DNA of 64,000 bases from Zizania palustris (lineage: Eukaryota; Streptophyta; Magnoliopsida; Poales; Poaceae): assembly GCA_019279435.1 (NCBI GenBank), contig JAAALK010000084.1:12232916-12296915 (forward strand), in the 5' to 3' direction. Within the stretch, counting starts at the first letter, position 1. The number at the start of each line of letters is the position of its first letter. Positions 29,918-41,916 of the stretch are shown here, in pieces. Position numbers and translations under genes: made by a program. The notes beneath the pieces are model-generated. The model ran no database searches. It was given only the letters and a program-made list of their open reading frames with translations, and was not told the DNA's origin.

Positions 29918-30618
29918 TTGGACTTGAAGACGGAGCCGCACGGATGTTTGAAGTCAAGATTTCGCTGGTTCGGACTACATCGACCACCCTGCACCAAAAT
30001 GGGCATAACTTCTTCATACGAAGTCCGATTGGCGCGTTCTTTGACTTTTGGAAAGCTGAGGAGAAGACGGATCGTTTTCCGTTGGTTTCACATTGTTTGG
30101 AGTCTCGAGTCGTTCTGTGTGACCGAAACCGTCCTGCGTGACAGAACTGGACCGTGTTGGCCCATAGTGCATGTCTGTTCGTCTTCTAGCCCACAGCCCA
30201 TGTTTGTTCGCCTTCCACAGGCTGCCCACCCTTTATAAACTCACGCCAGCCGCCTCTAGGGTTAGGTTTTGCTTTGTTTGCATCTACACTTGTGTGTTTA
30301 GATCCTGCCTCTTGCACCGGACCGATTGACTGCTGCATTGGCGTTTGCGAAACCTCACCTTATCATCGTTTGTCAGTGATTTGGCATTCGGTTTGTATCC
30401 TTCCTGTTCTTGCTTGTGTTCTTGGGTTCGCTTGCAGGAATTAGCCTTCGTGGCGAGGTCAATCGCGTTCTGCGTGGTTGATAACCAACGGAGACAGTGG
30501 TGTAACGATTGCAAGGTTTTGATCCGCCGGACCGGAGCCTTGGATCGCCAACGTCGAGATTCTCCACCAACCCAAGTTATCCTTTACCTAGCGGAAGATC
30601 GGGACCAATCCCCCATCA
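29710..30618 (+). repeat. Element F 3' LTR
   Basis: 909 bp, followed by the target duplication CTACG at 30619-30623. The last 69 codons and the stop of the polyprotein lie in its first 208 bp. Confidence 0.95.
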
Positions 30619-33618
30619 CTACGTCTACAACGCCGATGGATCCCATGGGGGCGCAGAGATCGACAACCGCAATATCATGACGCCCACCCTTGCAGATATC
30701 CCCGAGGAAGGTCGGGCGGAGATCGATGCAAAGATGAAAGAGCTCCAAGATCTCATGCTCAGGAGTTACGTCAAGACACGTGTGGGCTTCATCAAGCATG
30801 ACGTCAACTTCCTCGACCTCGCCCGGACTCAGGTAACACCAGTGTCGCCTCCTTTATCTTCCTTAGAGATTGAGAAAAAGATAGCCACATATGTAGATCA
30901 GACCATTAGCGCTTCACTAGCGAACCGTCTAGATTTGACAGTTAGCTCTCAGGTAGAGGCAATGTTTAGAACGTTTGGCTTTATCGAGCCCGTTCCTCCA
31001 ACTCCAATCGCTAGCGTACCCTCGGTAAATCGCATTTACAGTAGAACCAACGGTAGTGCATGCAAAGATATCGTGTCTCCAGCCTCAACGTCTACGGCCG
31101 AGACCAGTCACTACACGTGCAGTCAGGCTAACCCTACTTATTATGCACCGCCTCCACCTACGCCTACGCCAGCTTTTACCGCGGTGCCTGCGACGCACGC
31201 TCCTACGCACCCGCATAGACATGAGCATATCATATACCCTAAGCCAGCGCGAGAGGAGGAGCCCTACGGCTGACCCACCAACATACCACCGCGTGTCGTG
31301 CCCCCGCATGAGATACATGTGTAGGCAGGAGGCCAGGATAGCATCGAGGAGCGGATCTGCGCTGTTTAGAGAATGTACCGGCTTCGCACCTCGGGATTGG
31401 GCTAGGGTTTACCGAAAGCTGTACCCCGATCACTTTAATACCATACCTTACCCCATGGCTACAGAGTCCTGAATTCACCAAATCCGATGGTGAGGGTAAC
31501 AAGACCACACTAGAGCATGTCAGCCAATTCTTAGCACAATGTGGAAAAGCTAGTAGGTCAGATGCATTAAAACTTAGACTGTTTTCTCTTTCGCTATCCG
31601 ACACCGCTTTCATTGGTTTTCGGCGCTGCCGCTGAACTCCGTCCAAACACGGGCCCAATTAGAACAGAAGTTCCATGACTATTTTTATACAGAAGTTCTA
31701 GGAACCTATATTTTAGTCTCAATATTTCAGAAAGAGATTTTGCGGATCTAGCTTTTAACGGATTGCGTTCTAAGATTAAGGAGAGGTTAGACAACCAAAA
31801 CATTCTAGAGGTCAGCCAAGTCCTGCAACAAGCTCTAGTCCAAGAAGGCTGAGCAAAGGATAAAAAATTCATTTAAATGTTTAACAAACCTAGAGCCCAA
31901 GTTCACATCATGGAGCATTCCGACAAGGAAGAGTCAGAGGAAGAGGACAATTCGGCCGATATGTATGCAGCCAAATGTGCCTAGAACACTAAGACCAAAC
32001 CCATCACCTGTTCAGAGCTACGACCGTCTCCCACTAAGAGTCAACCCAACGAGGTCAAATACTCTTTTGATGTGACTAAATGCGACAAAATATTTGACTT
32101 CCTCTTGAAGAACTAGGTTCTTAGATTGCCCAAGGGCCAGTTCATCCTGACCGTCGACGAGCTAAAGAAACACCCCTACTGTAAGTGGCATGACTCTCAT
32201 TCTCATTATACTAATGATTGCAATGTTTTCCGTCGGCAGGTTCCATCGGCCATAGAAGAAGGACAATTTAAATAGATTCTAGTCCAAAGATGAAGCTGGA
32301 TAAAGACCCCTTTCCCATGAACACCGTCGACCTCGATGAGAAGAAAGTACTGATTCGGCCAGAACAGGCCGAGTTGTCTAAGGGGAAATCGGTTGTCATT
32401 GGAGAACCCCGCACACGCACACTCGTACCAAAGAACCTTGAAGTATGAGTGTGGAAAAAGAACGTCGACACGTCTTCTTTGTCTAGGGCTCGCAAAAAGC
32501 TAAAGGTAACATACTAGATGTTGTTGAATAAACACCAGAAGAAGGCTGAGAAAACAAGCGCCCGACCAAAAATTCCAAGACAACTGAACCCTCTGAAGGG
32601 TGAGTTCGGACCCCAGCAGCCGAACCCTTTGAAGGGTGAGTTCGGACTCCAATGGATGAACCCTCTGAAGGGTGAGTTCGGACCCCAATGGCCGAACCCA
32701 CCTTCACTCTGGGCGAACCCCTTGGTGGGAGAGATCAACCCACAATGGCCGAACATACCTCCTCCCTAGTGGGACCCTTCGTTGATATGGTCCGAAGTAC
32801 CTTTGACATGGCCGAACCCCCCTCCGAGCAATGGGTTCGGCTCTCAATGGGCGAAGCCGCTAGAACCTCTGATGCCTCTGCCATACTACTGGACAGGGTC
32901 CCCGTGGGCTCCGAACTACACTTCGCCACTAGAGTACCCTTCGCATCATACTATTGCTTCCTTTTTTCCCTTAGAGTATGATTGGCAGGGGCAGATGTAT
33001 ACGACGAAGGGGAACGTTTTCCATAGGCTATCTGTGGTGCCTCTAAGCCAACTCACGCAGGACGAAGCCAAAGAGGATGGGTGCGAAGAGGCGAGGGAGA
33101 GGGAGTCTGAAGCTATCACAGTCAAGGTAGGGTCTCAGGAGGTCCCAATCCTGAAGGCCTCCTCGCTGAAGCATGATGGAGGTAAGTCCCCTAGTCCAAC
33201 CGAGGCCATCACCAAGGCCTGATCTGATCATCCTAGCGAGGCCGATCCGACCGACATGGTATAGGGAAAGATTCTTGCCAAGCACAAAGATTACGAGGCC
33301 GACCTGGGTAATTCCCGCTCATCCAAAAATCACAGGAACAGGTTGGTGGCGCTTGGTACCAAGCCACAACCATCTTGGGCGCCGCCGGGTATGTCCAAAT
33401 CGCAGAAGAGGTGCCTACAACATCTACAGTCATAGGAGATGCACAAGAAGAAGGCCGAGGATGAGAGAGACGCCATCTTCGAGGAAATCCACCCTCGACC
33501 AATTGTAAAGCAAGTATGGAAGCCCAAGATAGTTGAGGCGAGTGACTCGCCTCTCCTTCCGAGCGACGATGATGATGACATGCTCAACGATGACTACACA
33601 CCCATCTCCGAGTGGCCC
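30619..33618 (+). pseudogene. Element E gag, main part
   Basis: From the junction the frame reads YVYNADGSHGGAEIDNRNIM, continuing GYEYLYNDY from before element F. It is open to a TGA at about 31271-31273 and then broken. Later pieces are recognisable as gag: LEHVSQFLAQCGKASRSDAL near 31510-31575, FADLAFNGLRSKIKERLDNQ near 31738-31800, and a Cys-His segment PYCKWHDSHSHYTNDCNVFR near 32170-32235. A 36-bp repeat (separate entry) and a Pro/Asn-rich tail follow. From 33000 to 33618 fragments rich in Lys/Glu continue toward the protease. An ORF drawn from 30509 starts in the F LTR and is not the native start. Confidence 0.75.
32586..32693 (+). repeat. 36-bp coding minisatellite in E gag, 3 copies
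   Basis: Copies start at 32586, 32622 and 32658; a fourth begins at 32694 but diverges. One frame gives the 12-residue unit NPLKGEFGPQQP with small changes. 36 is a multiple of three, so copy number can vary without changing the frame. Confidence 0.88.
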
Positions 33619-36600
33619 TGTGACGCCCCGATTTAACAAATCGAGACATTATTGAATTTCGTAAGAAAAACAATAATACAAGAGGTTCATCATGCGACAA
33701 TCGTACATACGACAGTATCCATGGTACGCAGACCATAATTATTACATCATTGTTTTAATAAACAATAAAGTAAAATAATTAGAAAACGGCATGACGAACA
33801 TCTTCTTCAGGATTTTTCTTCTCGACTGGGTCGCTACTCCAGACCGTCTTCGTAGTAAGCATCCTCTGTGGGGTCCAACGGGTATGAGTACAAAAAGTAT
33901 TCAACAAGCCACCGCAAATGCAAGTAATAGTGCAGGATAATAAACAAGGAAGGGTAATGGCTAGCATTGCGGAAAAGTACAGTTTCAGTTATTGCATTTA
34001 GTGTAATCATATTTTAATCGTGCGGAAAGTAAACATGAACATCATCAACATCAACTAACTCGAGGGGTACAGTCAGCCCCACCTCGCTCAACGGTCCTTA
34101 CATGTCAATCCATCATGCACATACTTATTCAAAGTAAACTAACTGGGGGATGTCACGCAACCCGCCCTTGACCGTGGGCTCGGCTTTTCGAAAAGATTTA
34201 AGACTCTGATCAGAGGTGTACTACTGTACCCACAAGGCACGCACTCATCCCAAACGAGATGACCCATTTCACGGGAACTCGTGCCAAAACCTCAATATGA
34301 GATGTTCCAAGCGATAACCACCCGCTCTAGGTTTCGCCGACGCGCCGGGCCGCATCCCGGCTAACGTCGCACCCCCTTTTGCGCCACATTGGTACAAGTC
34401 ACCCGCAGGTGCAACTTGACCCATCTCCAAATGGTGGCCTCGGTTTGGAACAACCCATACCTTAGTTAGGACTTACCCACTAGACTTGTGGTTAGTACGT
34501 AAGTGTATTGCAACGGATCCCTCAGACCGGTCCTTATAGTGCCCCGGGTGCTACCGACCAATGCCCTAGCTTGCACCCGGAACCCACCATGCATCCACTC
34601 ATAACCACAACTCCAACACCGACAGAATTCCATAGATGAGAAACAATGGGGATCATATAGTAGAACCATGTACTACGACTCATTTTTATCCTATAGCGAT
34701 TGTGTCGATACTTTGGACACTAGCTAATAACATTAATCATATGGTGACAAGGAGTTTTGGCTAGAGAGCATGGCTTGGGTTGCACATCAAGGTCGGGGGA
34801 TCCTAAATAAATATATTGTAAGGGTTCATTTGACTAATGCATATATAACCTATGTGTTTTAGCGATAGTTTAATCAAACATGGGTTCAATATGCTCAAAA
34901 GATTGGTTTGGTGACTTGCCTTGTTCAGCAAAAGGAGAGGGAGGGACTTCGGGGAAGTACTCCGGCTCCTCGGCGACGTCGTAGTCTTTTTTATATAGTA
35001 AAGTAAAATAAAAAGAACACAACATTCAATCAAACAATATAACATTACATTATAAGCTCATAAGTTAAAGTTGGTTTGATTATAAATAAAATAAATTCAA
35101 TGGTTAAGGTTCTGTGGTTTATTTCATAATTCAACTTTAAAGGAATTAAAGAGTTGTCTTTTTTTAGAAAAGGGTGTTTAAATGTGATTATTGCCCCATT
35201 AAGTTCTCAAATAAAGGTGAAATGAAAAGTTCATGTTAATTTGATGGTTTTTCAGTAAATGGACAGAACTGAAATAAATCTAAATTTTTCTGAAGTTTAA
35301 ACATTTAAGTTTATATTTTAATCTTAAAGGCATTTGAATATTTATTTGAATAATCATGAAAAAGTCAAAGTAAACCTACTGTTTTTATTGCATAAACATG
35401 TAGAGAATAATTTTATGAATTTTCTGAAATTGGAATGGTAATTTTTAGAGTTCAAATGCACCAGATATGAATTTTACAAGTTTAAAAGCATTTCTGGAAT
35501 TTATTTTCAAATTTTAAATCCCTTGGGTCCACGGTGAGCCAGGCCCACGGTGAACCCACGCATTGTGCGCGTGGACCGGTTGATCCAGAGCCGTTGGATC
35601 TGGATCCGGTGGCCAGGCACGAGGCGGGAGAGTTAAAGTGACGTGGATGGCCAGGATTAAAACGTTCGAACCGGTATGCGATGGACGGCTTAGATGCGAT
35701 GCGGGGTTTTAAAACTAACGGACGCACGAGATTAAAACGTACCCCTTCGCACAGATCTAACGGATCAGATTAAATCGCACGCGGGAATTAATCGCCATCG
35801 TCGGATCCAGATCGCACGGTCGTGCGTGAATCCGACACGGCACGGGTACTCGACCCGTGCCGGTCGTCTTCTCCGACGACGGCGAGCGGGACAGCGGCCA
35901 CGGCGGGCGACGGCGGTCGATGCTAGGGCCTAAAATGGAAGGAGGGCGATGAGGGGGTCACGAAGGTACCTCGGCGGCGAGAAAAGGTCGACGGAGCTAG
36001 GCCGGCGACGAGCGGAGGCGGTGGAGGCGTTCGGGTCCTTGGTGGCGACGGCGATCCGGCGGGGTTCGTCGTCGATGGAGTGGTGGCCGAGGTTGGTGAG
36101 ATCCCGGCGGTCACGACGGTGCGGTCAGCGTGGACGGAGAAGGGCTCCGGCGACGGCGAGCGACGGCTGGAGAGGGGACGGCGGCGGTGCGCTAAAACTT
36201 GGAGTGAGGGCATTCTGTGCGTTCTCGCAATGTGTAGGCGTGGGGGTGAAATGCGGGTGGCCGGGGGGGTTTAAATAGGGTCACCGGCGGGGGCAGAGGG
36301 GGCGCAATTGACGGTGGCCGAGGGTTAATGCGTTTAAACACCGGCGAGGTTCGGGTGGCATGCAGATTCATCGAATCGGGACGCAATCGGCTGGGTTTAA
36401 TGGGGGAAACGGTCATCGGAGCGCGGGGGTTTGAATGTCGGGCTCAATTTGAGGGGAGGGGGTCAGGGGCAACGGATCCGAGGCGCGTTATTGCATCGGC
36501 CGGTGAGGGGGGGGATTTGGGGGCGGATCTCGCGGAGACGAAGGATCTGACAGGTGGGGGCCACTGGCCAGTGAGCGCGAGCGAGCGGGGTGGCGACTGA

Positions 36601-37014
36601 CGGGTGGGGCCGGGCTCGGGCGCGCGCGCGTGAAGAGAGGAGGGGTCGCTGACAGGTGGGGTCCGGTTGTCAGTCCGAGCGCGCGGGTGGAGTGGGCTGG
36701 ACCGGCCGGGAGAGAGAGAATGGAGGGAGGGGAGCCCATTACTGTTTTAATACATTTCTGAATAAAAATAATTGCAGAAAATAGTTTAAACCTTTTGGGG
36801 CATTTCCAAAGTGGATAAAAATTTGTAAAAATTCTCAAAATCATTTCTTGGTCTTGGGAGTTTATATAAAAATTTCGAGCTCCTGGTTTGGCCATCTACT
36901 CTATGCTGTAGTTCAAAAGGGTATAAAAGAGTATTAAAAGTATTTTCAGAAATATAATTCCAAGGAATTGAATTTAATAATATTTTTATTGTTTTGAAAA
37001 TTTGGGGTGTCACA
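33619..37014 (-). repeat. Element D 3' LTR, 3396 bp
   Basis: Complete Tekay LTR. GC-rich near 35830-36720, AT-rich near 34980-35510 and at its ends. Many short ORFs are chance products; none looks like a gene. Confidence 0.93.
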
Positions 37015-37018
37015 AACC

Positions 37019-37031
37019 TATCCCCCTTACA
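37019..37031 (-). other. Polypurine tract of element D
   Basis: The minus strand reads GTAAGGGGGATAGG a few bases before the 3' LTR. Matches the equivalent purine run of element G (complement of 61801-61815). Confidence 0.7.
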
Positions 37032-37057
37032 AGAATCTCGTCCTCGAGATTGGAACG

Positions 37058-40000
37058 TTACTCGAATAATTCGGGATATTGGGCTTTCAGTTCGTCTTCC
37101 TTTTCCCAAGTGGCTTCTTCGGCGGGATGGTTGTTCCATTGGACTTTGCAGAAGCGAACAACGCGACTCCTGGTTACTCTCTCCTTGGTTTCCAGGATCT
37201 TGACGGGTTTCTCTATGTAGGTCAAGTCTTCTTGGACATTAAGCTGCTGAAGGTCGGCTTGCTCGGTGGGTACACGGAGGCACTTCTTCAGTTGAGAGAC
37301 ATGGAACACATCATGAACTCCTGCCAAGGATGGAGGCAGTTCGAGTTGATATGCCACCTCTCCTTGTCGTCGGAGGATCTGGAAAGGTCCGACGTAGCGG
37401 GGTGCTAGCTTGCCTTTCATGTTGAACCTTTGAGTGCCACGGAGGGGAGTGACTCGGAGATAGACATAATCGCCCTCCTCAAAGGCTAGGTCTCTTCGAC
37501 GGTTGTCGGCATAGCTCTTCTGACGGGATTGGGCTGCCTTCAATCGGTCTCTTATGATCTTAACCTTCTCTTCAGCTTCTCTTAATAGATCAGTCCCAAA
37601 CAGTTGTGACTCTCCGGTCTGATCCCAGAGCAACGACGTTCTGCACTTACGTCCATAGAGTGCTTCGAACGGGGACATTTGCAGGCTGGCCTGATAGCTG
37701 TTGTTGTAGGAGAACTCTGCATATGGTAAGTTCTTGTCCCACATTCCGCCAAAGTCTAGAGCACAAGCTCTAAGCATATCCTCCAATATCTGATTGACCC
37801 TTTCGGTTTGACCGTCGGTCTGTGGATGATAGGCGGTGCTAAAGTTCAGCCGGGTGCTGAGTTCCTCTTGAAGGTTCTTCCAAAACTTGGAGGTAAACTG
37901 ACTCCCACGGTCAGATACAATCTTCTTAGGAACTCCGTGAAGGCACACGATCTGAGTCATATACAACTCAGCCAGCTTGGCGACGGTGTAAGTTGTCTTG
38001 ACCGGAACGAAGTGAGCTACCTTGGTGAGTCGGTCGACGATCACCCAGATAGAGTCGTGACCAGCTTGGGTCTTGGGCAGTCCTGTGATGAAGTCCATTC
38101 CTATCTCTTCCCACTTCCATTCAGGGACCTTGAGAGGTTGAAGAAGTCCGGCAGGCCTCTGATGCTCTGCCTTGACTCGCCGGCATGTGTCGCACTTGGC
38201 CACATACTCAGCTATCTCCCTCTTCATGCTGACCCACCAATACTTTTCCTTCAGGTCTTGGTACATCTTTGTACTCCCGGGATGGATGGAGTATAATGTA
38301 TCATGGGCTTCTTGAAGGATGAGAGTCTTCAACTCAGGTAGGTCGGGTACGCAGATCCGGTTCCCGAACCAGATGGTACCATGCTCGTCCTCGGAAAATC
38401 CAGGGGCTTTACCCTTCCTCATGTTCTGCTGGATCTCCAGGATGTCCGGATCTTCCTTCTGCTTTTCTTGGATCTGGTCTATTAAGACAGGCCGAGATTC
38501 CAAGGCAGCGAGGTACGCTCGAGTGGTGATCCCTAGGTTTAACCTTTCCATCTCCTTATACAGTAAAGGATCTTGGTCCTGAATCATGATGGCATTGCAG
38601 TACCCTTTTCGACTAAGGGCGTCTGCCACCACATTCGCTTTGCCCGAATGATAATGGATGCCCAAGTCATAATCCTTGATCAGTTCCAACCATCTCCTTT
38701 GCCTGAGATTCAGATCTGGTTGGGTGAATATGTACTTGAGGCTCTTGTGGTCGGTGAAGACCTCACACCGATTTCCCACAAGATAGTGTCTCCATATCTT
38801 CAAGGCATGAACCACGGATGCTAACTCCAGATCGTGGGTCGGGTAGTTCAGCTCATGCGGTCTCAGCTGTCGGGAGGCGTAGGATATCACCTTCCCATCT
38901 TGCATCAAGACACATCCCAAACCTTGGCGGGAAGCATCGCAGTAGACGTGGAAGTCCTTCTGGATGTCCGGCAGAGTTAAGATCGGGGCTGACACGAGCT
39001 TCTTCTTGAGAGTCTGGAAGCTTTCTTCACAATCTGGGGTCCATTCAAACTTCACTTCCTTCTGAAGCAGTCTGGTCATCGGCTTGGCGATCTTGGAAAA
39101 ATTCTCGATGAACCGGCGGTAGTATCCGGCCAATCCGAGAAAACTCCGGATCTCGGTCATGGTTGTTGGCTGCAGCCAGTTGGTTACTGCTTCTACGGTG
39201 GTTGGGTCCACCGCTATTCCTCCGGCAGATATAACATGGCCGAGGAACTTCACCTCAGACGACCAAAATTCGCATTTGCTGTACTTGGCGTACAGTTGCT
39301 GCTCCCTTAGCTTTCCGAGGGTCAGCCGGAGATGAGTCTCGTGTTCTTCCTTGGTCTTGGAGTAAACGAGGATATCGTCGATGAATACCATGATGAACTT
39401 GTCCAAGAACTCCATGAATACATTGTTCATCATGTTCATGAAAAAGGCTGGGCATTCGTGAGTCCGAACGACATCACTGTGTACTCATAGAGTCCATAGC
39501 GGGAGGTGAAGGCAGTCTTGGGTATGTCTTCTTCTCTAATCCTCAACTGGTGATAACCTGACCTGAGGTCAATCTTGGAAAACACCGAGGATCCTTTCAG
39601 CTGATCGAACAGGTCATCGATCCGAGGCAGTGGATACTTGTTCTTGATGGTTACGTCGTTCAAGGCTCTATAGTCCACGCACATCCTCTTGGTCTTGTCC
39701 TTCTTCATGGCAAATATAACCGGTGCACCCCAGGGTGAGGTACTTGGCCGAATATACCCTTTTTGCTCTAGGTCTTCGATGTTGCTCTTGACTTCGGCTA
39801 GTTCATTGGCGGCCATTCGGTACGGGCGCTTGGAGATTGGAGTGGTCCCGGGGACAAGTTCGATTCTGAATTCGATGTCCCGCTTGGGAGGCATTCTGGG
39901 TAGGTCTTCAGGGAAGACATCCGCAAACTCCTTGACTATAGGCACCTCTTCAAGAGCTATCGAGCGAAGGGATGCTCCGGGTGGTTTGCGACTGGTCATC

Positions 40001-40458
40001 CGAAAGGTGACGGTTGCGCCTTCAGGGTTGGTCACCATGACGGACTTGTTGGCACAGTCGATCACTCCCTGGTGCTTCATCAACCAATCCATCCCTAGTA
40101 TGAGGTCAAGTCCGATGCATTGGATGAGGACTGGCTCGGCCCGAAACAGTATTCCTTGGATGTCAATTTGAACCTTAGGGCTGTATAAGCGGGCTAAGGT
40201 CCTATTGTCGGGGGTGGCAATCACCATGGGAATGGGTAGAGGGAGTACGTCCAGTTCGTTTTTTTTCACAAAATCTTCCGAGATGAAGGAGTGGGTTGCT
40301 CCCGAGTCAAATAATATGACGGCTGGTACGGAATTCATAGTAAACATACCGAGCACGACTTCAGGAGCCTCCTGAGCTTCCTCCGCGCTGATGTGGTTGA
40401 CGCGGGCACGAACCGCCTGGTTGGGTGCCGCGCCTTGGGCTTGCTTGGGTGGGGACAC
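37058..40458 (-). pseudogene. Element D pol: protease, RT, RNase H, integrase, chromodomain; one frameshift
   Basis: Two frames, 40458-39436 and 39439-37058. The protease has ILFDSGATHSFIS and LILGMDWL. RT starts in the first frame (MCVDYRALNDVTIKNKYPLP) and shifts by one base near 39450 (a missing C in the codons for NAPAFFMN). It goes on with FIDDILVYS in the second. RNase H has DFHVYCDASRQGLGCV. Integrase has H-H-C-C (CDTCRRVKAEH), D in GMDFITGLP, D in VSDRGSQF and E in GQTERVN. The last 50 residues are a chromodomain (PVKILETKERVTRSRVVRF, then WEKEDEL), which in chromoviruses is thought to guide integration to marked chromatin. Apart from one shift the 793-residue second frame is undamaged, so the insertion is fairly recent. 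Confidence 0.93.
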
Positions 40459-41522
40459 TGGTGTGCATAGTGCCCTTCCTTGCGGTAGTTGAAGCAGATG
40501 ACCGGCCTTCCTTGGCGATCCTTCAAGATCGGAGCCTTGGCGGCTGGTGTCGGCTGAGCGGCCGGAGCTGGTGGAGCGGGACGAGGATGCCCGGCGTTGG
40601 ATCCACTGGCGGCGTGAGGTGGCCTGTAGGCGGGCCGAGGATGGTAGGCGGGCGCTAGTGGCGGAGGGACGAAGCGGGGCCTCTGAGAGTTCGCCTGCTG
40701 ATGCTTGAAGGCGATCATCTTCCTCTTCTTGAGGTCCAGCTTGTTCTGCTCAGTCTCTTGGACGAGCGCTTTGTTGACTAGCCGTTGGAAGTCGGCGTAG
40801 TCGGTGGCGACGAGCTGGATGGACAGCTCATCCTTAAGTCCCCTAAGGAAATTGGCTTGGCGGAGGGCATCGGTGCGCACTTCCTCCGGTGCGTAGCGGG
40901 CGAGGCGGTTGAACTCATGGAGGTACTCCATGACGGTCCTGTTGCCTTGCTGTAGGTCGCGGAACTCCTGTTGTTTCACCGCGATTACACCGGCGGGGAC
41001 GTGGGCAGCACGAAAGGCGATGGTGAACTCCGCCCAAGTCACCACGTGGTCCTCCGGCTGGGACTCAAGATAGTTGTCCCACCATTCAGCGGCGGGACCC
41101 TGGAGCTGGTGAGTGGCGAAGGCCACTCGCTCTCGGTCGGTGCAGGGGAGGAGGTCGAGCTTCTTTCCGATGGTGCGAAGCCAATCTCCGGCCTCCATCG
41201 GGTTGGTGGTGCTCGAGAAGATGGGCGGGCGCACGCGCAGGAACTCCGAGAGCTGCGGAGCGGGCGCGGGTGCTGGTGCGCGAGGGGCGGGCTCCCCGTT
41301 CTGCAGACGGTCCAACTGAGCATGTTGGTTCTGCATTTGGGTGAGGAGGGCGGTGATCAGGTGGTTCTGATTCGCCATCATCTCCGCCAAGGTGGGGTGG
41401 TTGGCGGAAGGTGACCCAGACTGACGTGGGCCCGTTGCACCCCAGTTGGGCACAACACCCTCGGGCGCCTCACGGCTTCCTCCTGCTCCGTTGTTGGAGC
41501 CGGTGTTCTGGTGGTCGGCCAT
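40420..41522 (-). pseudogene. Element D gag, shifted at its 3' end
   Basis: ATG at 41522 (MADHQNTGSNNGAGG). Pro/Ala-rich N-terminus, then the gag domain (FLRVRPPIFSSTTNPMEAGD, then WWDNYLESQ, then FRAAHVPAGVIAVKQQEF and FLRGLKDEL). The zinc knuckle reads CFNYRKEGHYAHQC, with Tyr in place of the second Cys. A one-base shift in a C-rich run near 40445-40465 parts it from the protease frame, which should follow directly. Forms the particle in an intact element. Confidence 0.9.
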
Positions 41523-41916
41523 TTTCTGAACAACATTATAAGGAAAAATAATAATATAATCAAAAGTGCCTCGTAGGGCTCAAGTATAAATATGAAATGG
41601 TGAAAATTGTTCATTACACTCAAGCTCTTATTCCATCTACAACACAACTCGTTGCAGACGGCACCACATAAAAATTTATTTTATTTAGATTGCGCCCTCT
41701 AGCGTCTACTCGCCACCGGAGGCGGTCTCCGTGCTCTCGGAACCACGAGTATGCGGCTCCGAAGGGATGGTGGGCTCGAGAAAGTTCTCGATGATGGAGT
41801 CGGAGACGAGGTCGGGGCGTGGTGTAGGGGCGCTGGTGGAGGCTCTGGCGGGAGAGGGTCGTGGCGGGATCCTCTTGGGGCGAGGGAGGGGCTCACGGAT
41901 GGGCTTCTTCTTCCTT
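41523..41916 (-). other. Element D leader remnant
   Basis: Untranslated sequence between gag and the broken 5' LTR. The primer binding site is absent. No gene is supported; short Pro/Arg-rich frames on both strands reflect the GC content. Confidence 0.6.

Larger units (their letters stand above)
25138..30618 (+). mobile_element. Element F: deleted CRM-like Ty3/gypsy element
   Basis: LTRs 25138-26047 and 29710-30618 (about 910 bp, TGATGAGGAC to CCCATCA, about 17 differences). A perfect target duplication CTACG lies at 25133-25137 and 30619-30623. An initiator-methionine primer site, an ORF that runs into the 3' LTR and the TGATGA-GACAT LTR start are features of the centromeric CRM/CRR lineage. 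Gag, RT and part of the integrase C-terminus are deleted, so the copy is not autonomous. It lies in the gag of element E. Confidence 0.85.

Noticed and set aside
30509..31273. 254-codon ORF as a complete gag with its own start
   Set aside because: It starts in the 3' LTR of F; only the part from 30619 is gag of E, continuing from before F.
35482..36895. Pro/Arg-rich ORFs in the D LTR and their copies at 42926-44212
   Set aside because: GC-rich LTR sequence, frames differ between the two LTRs.
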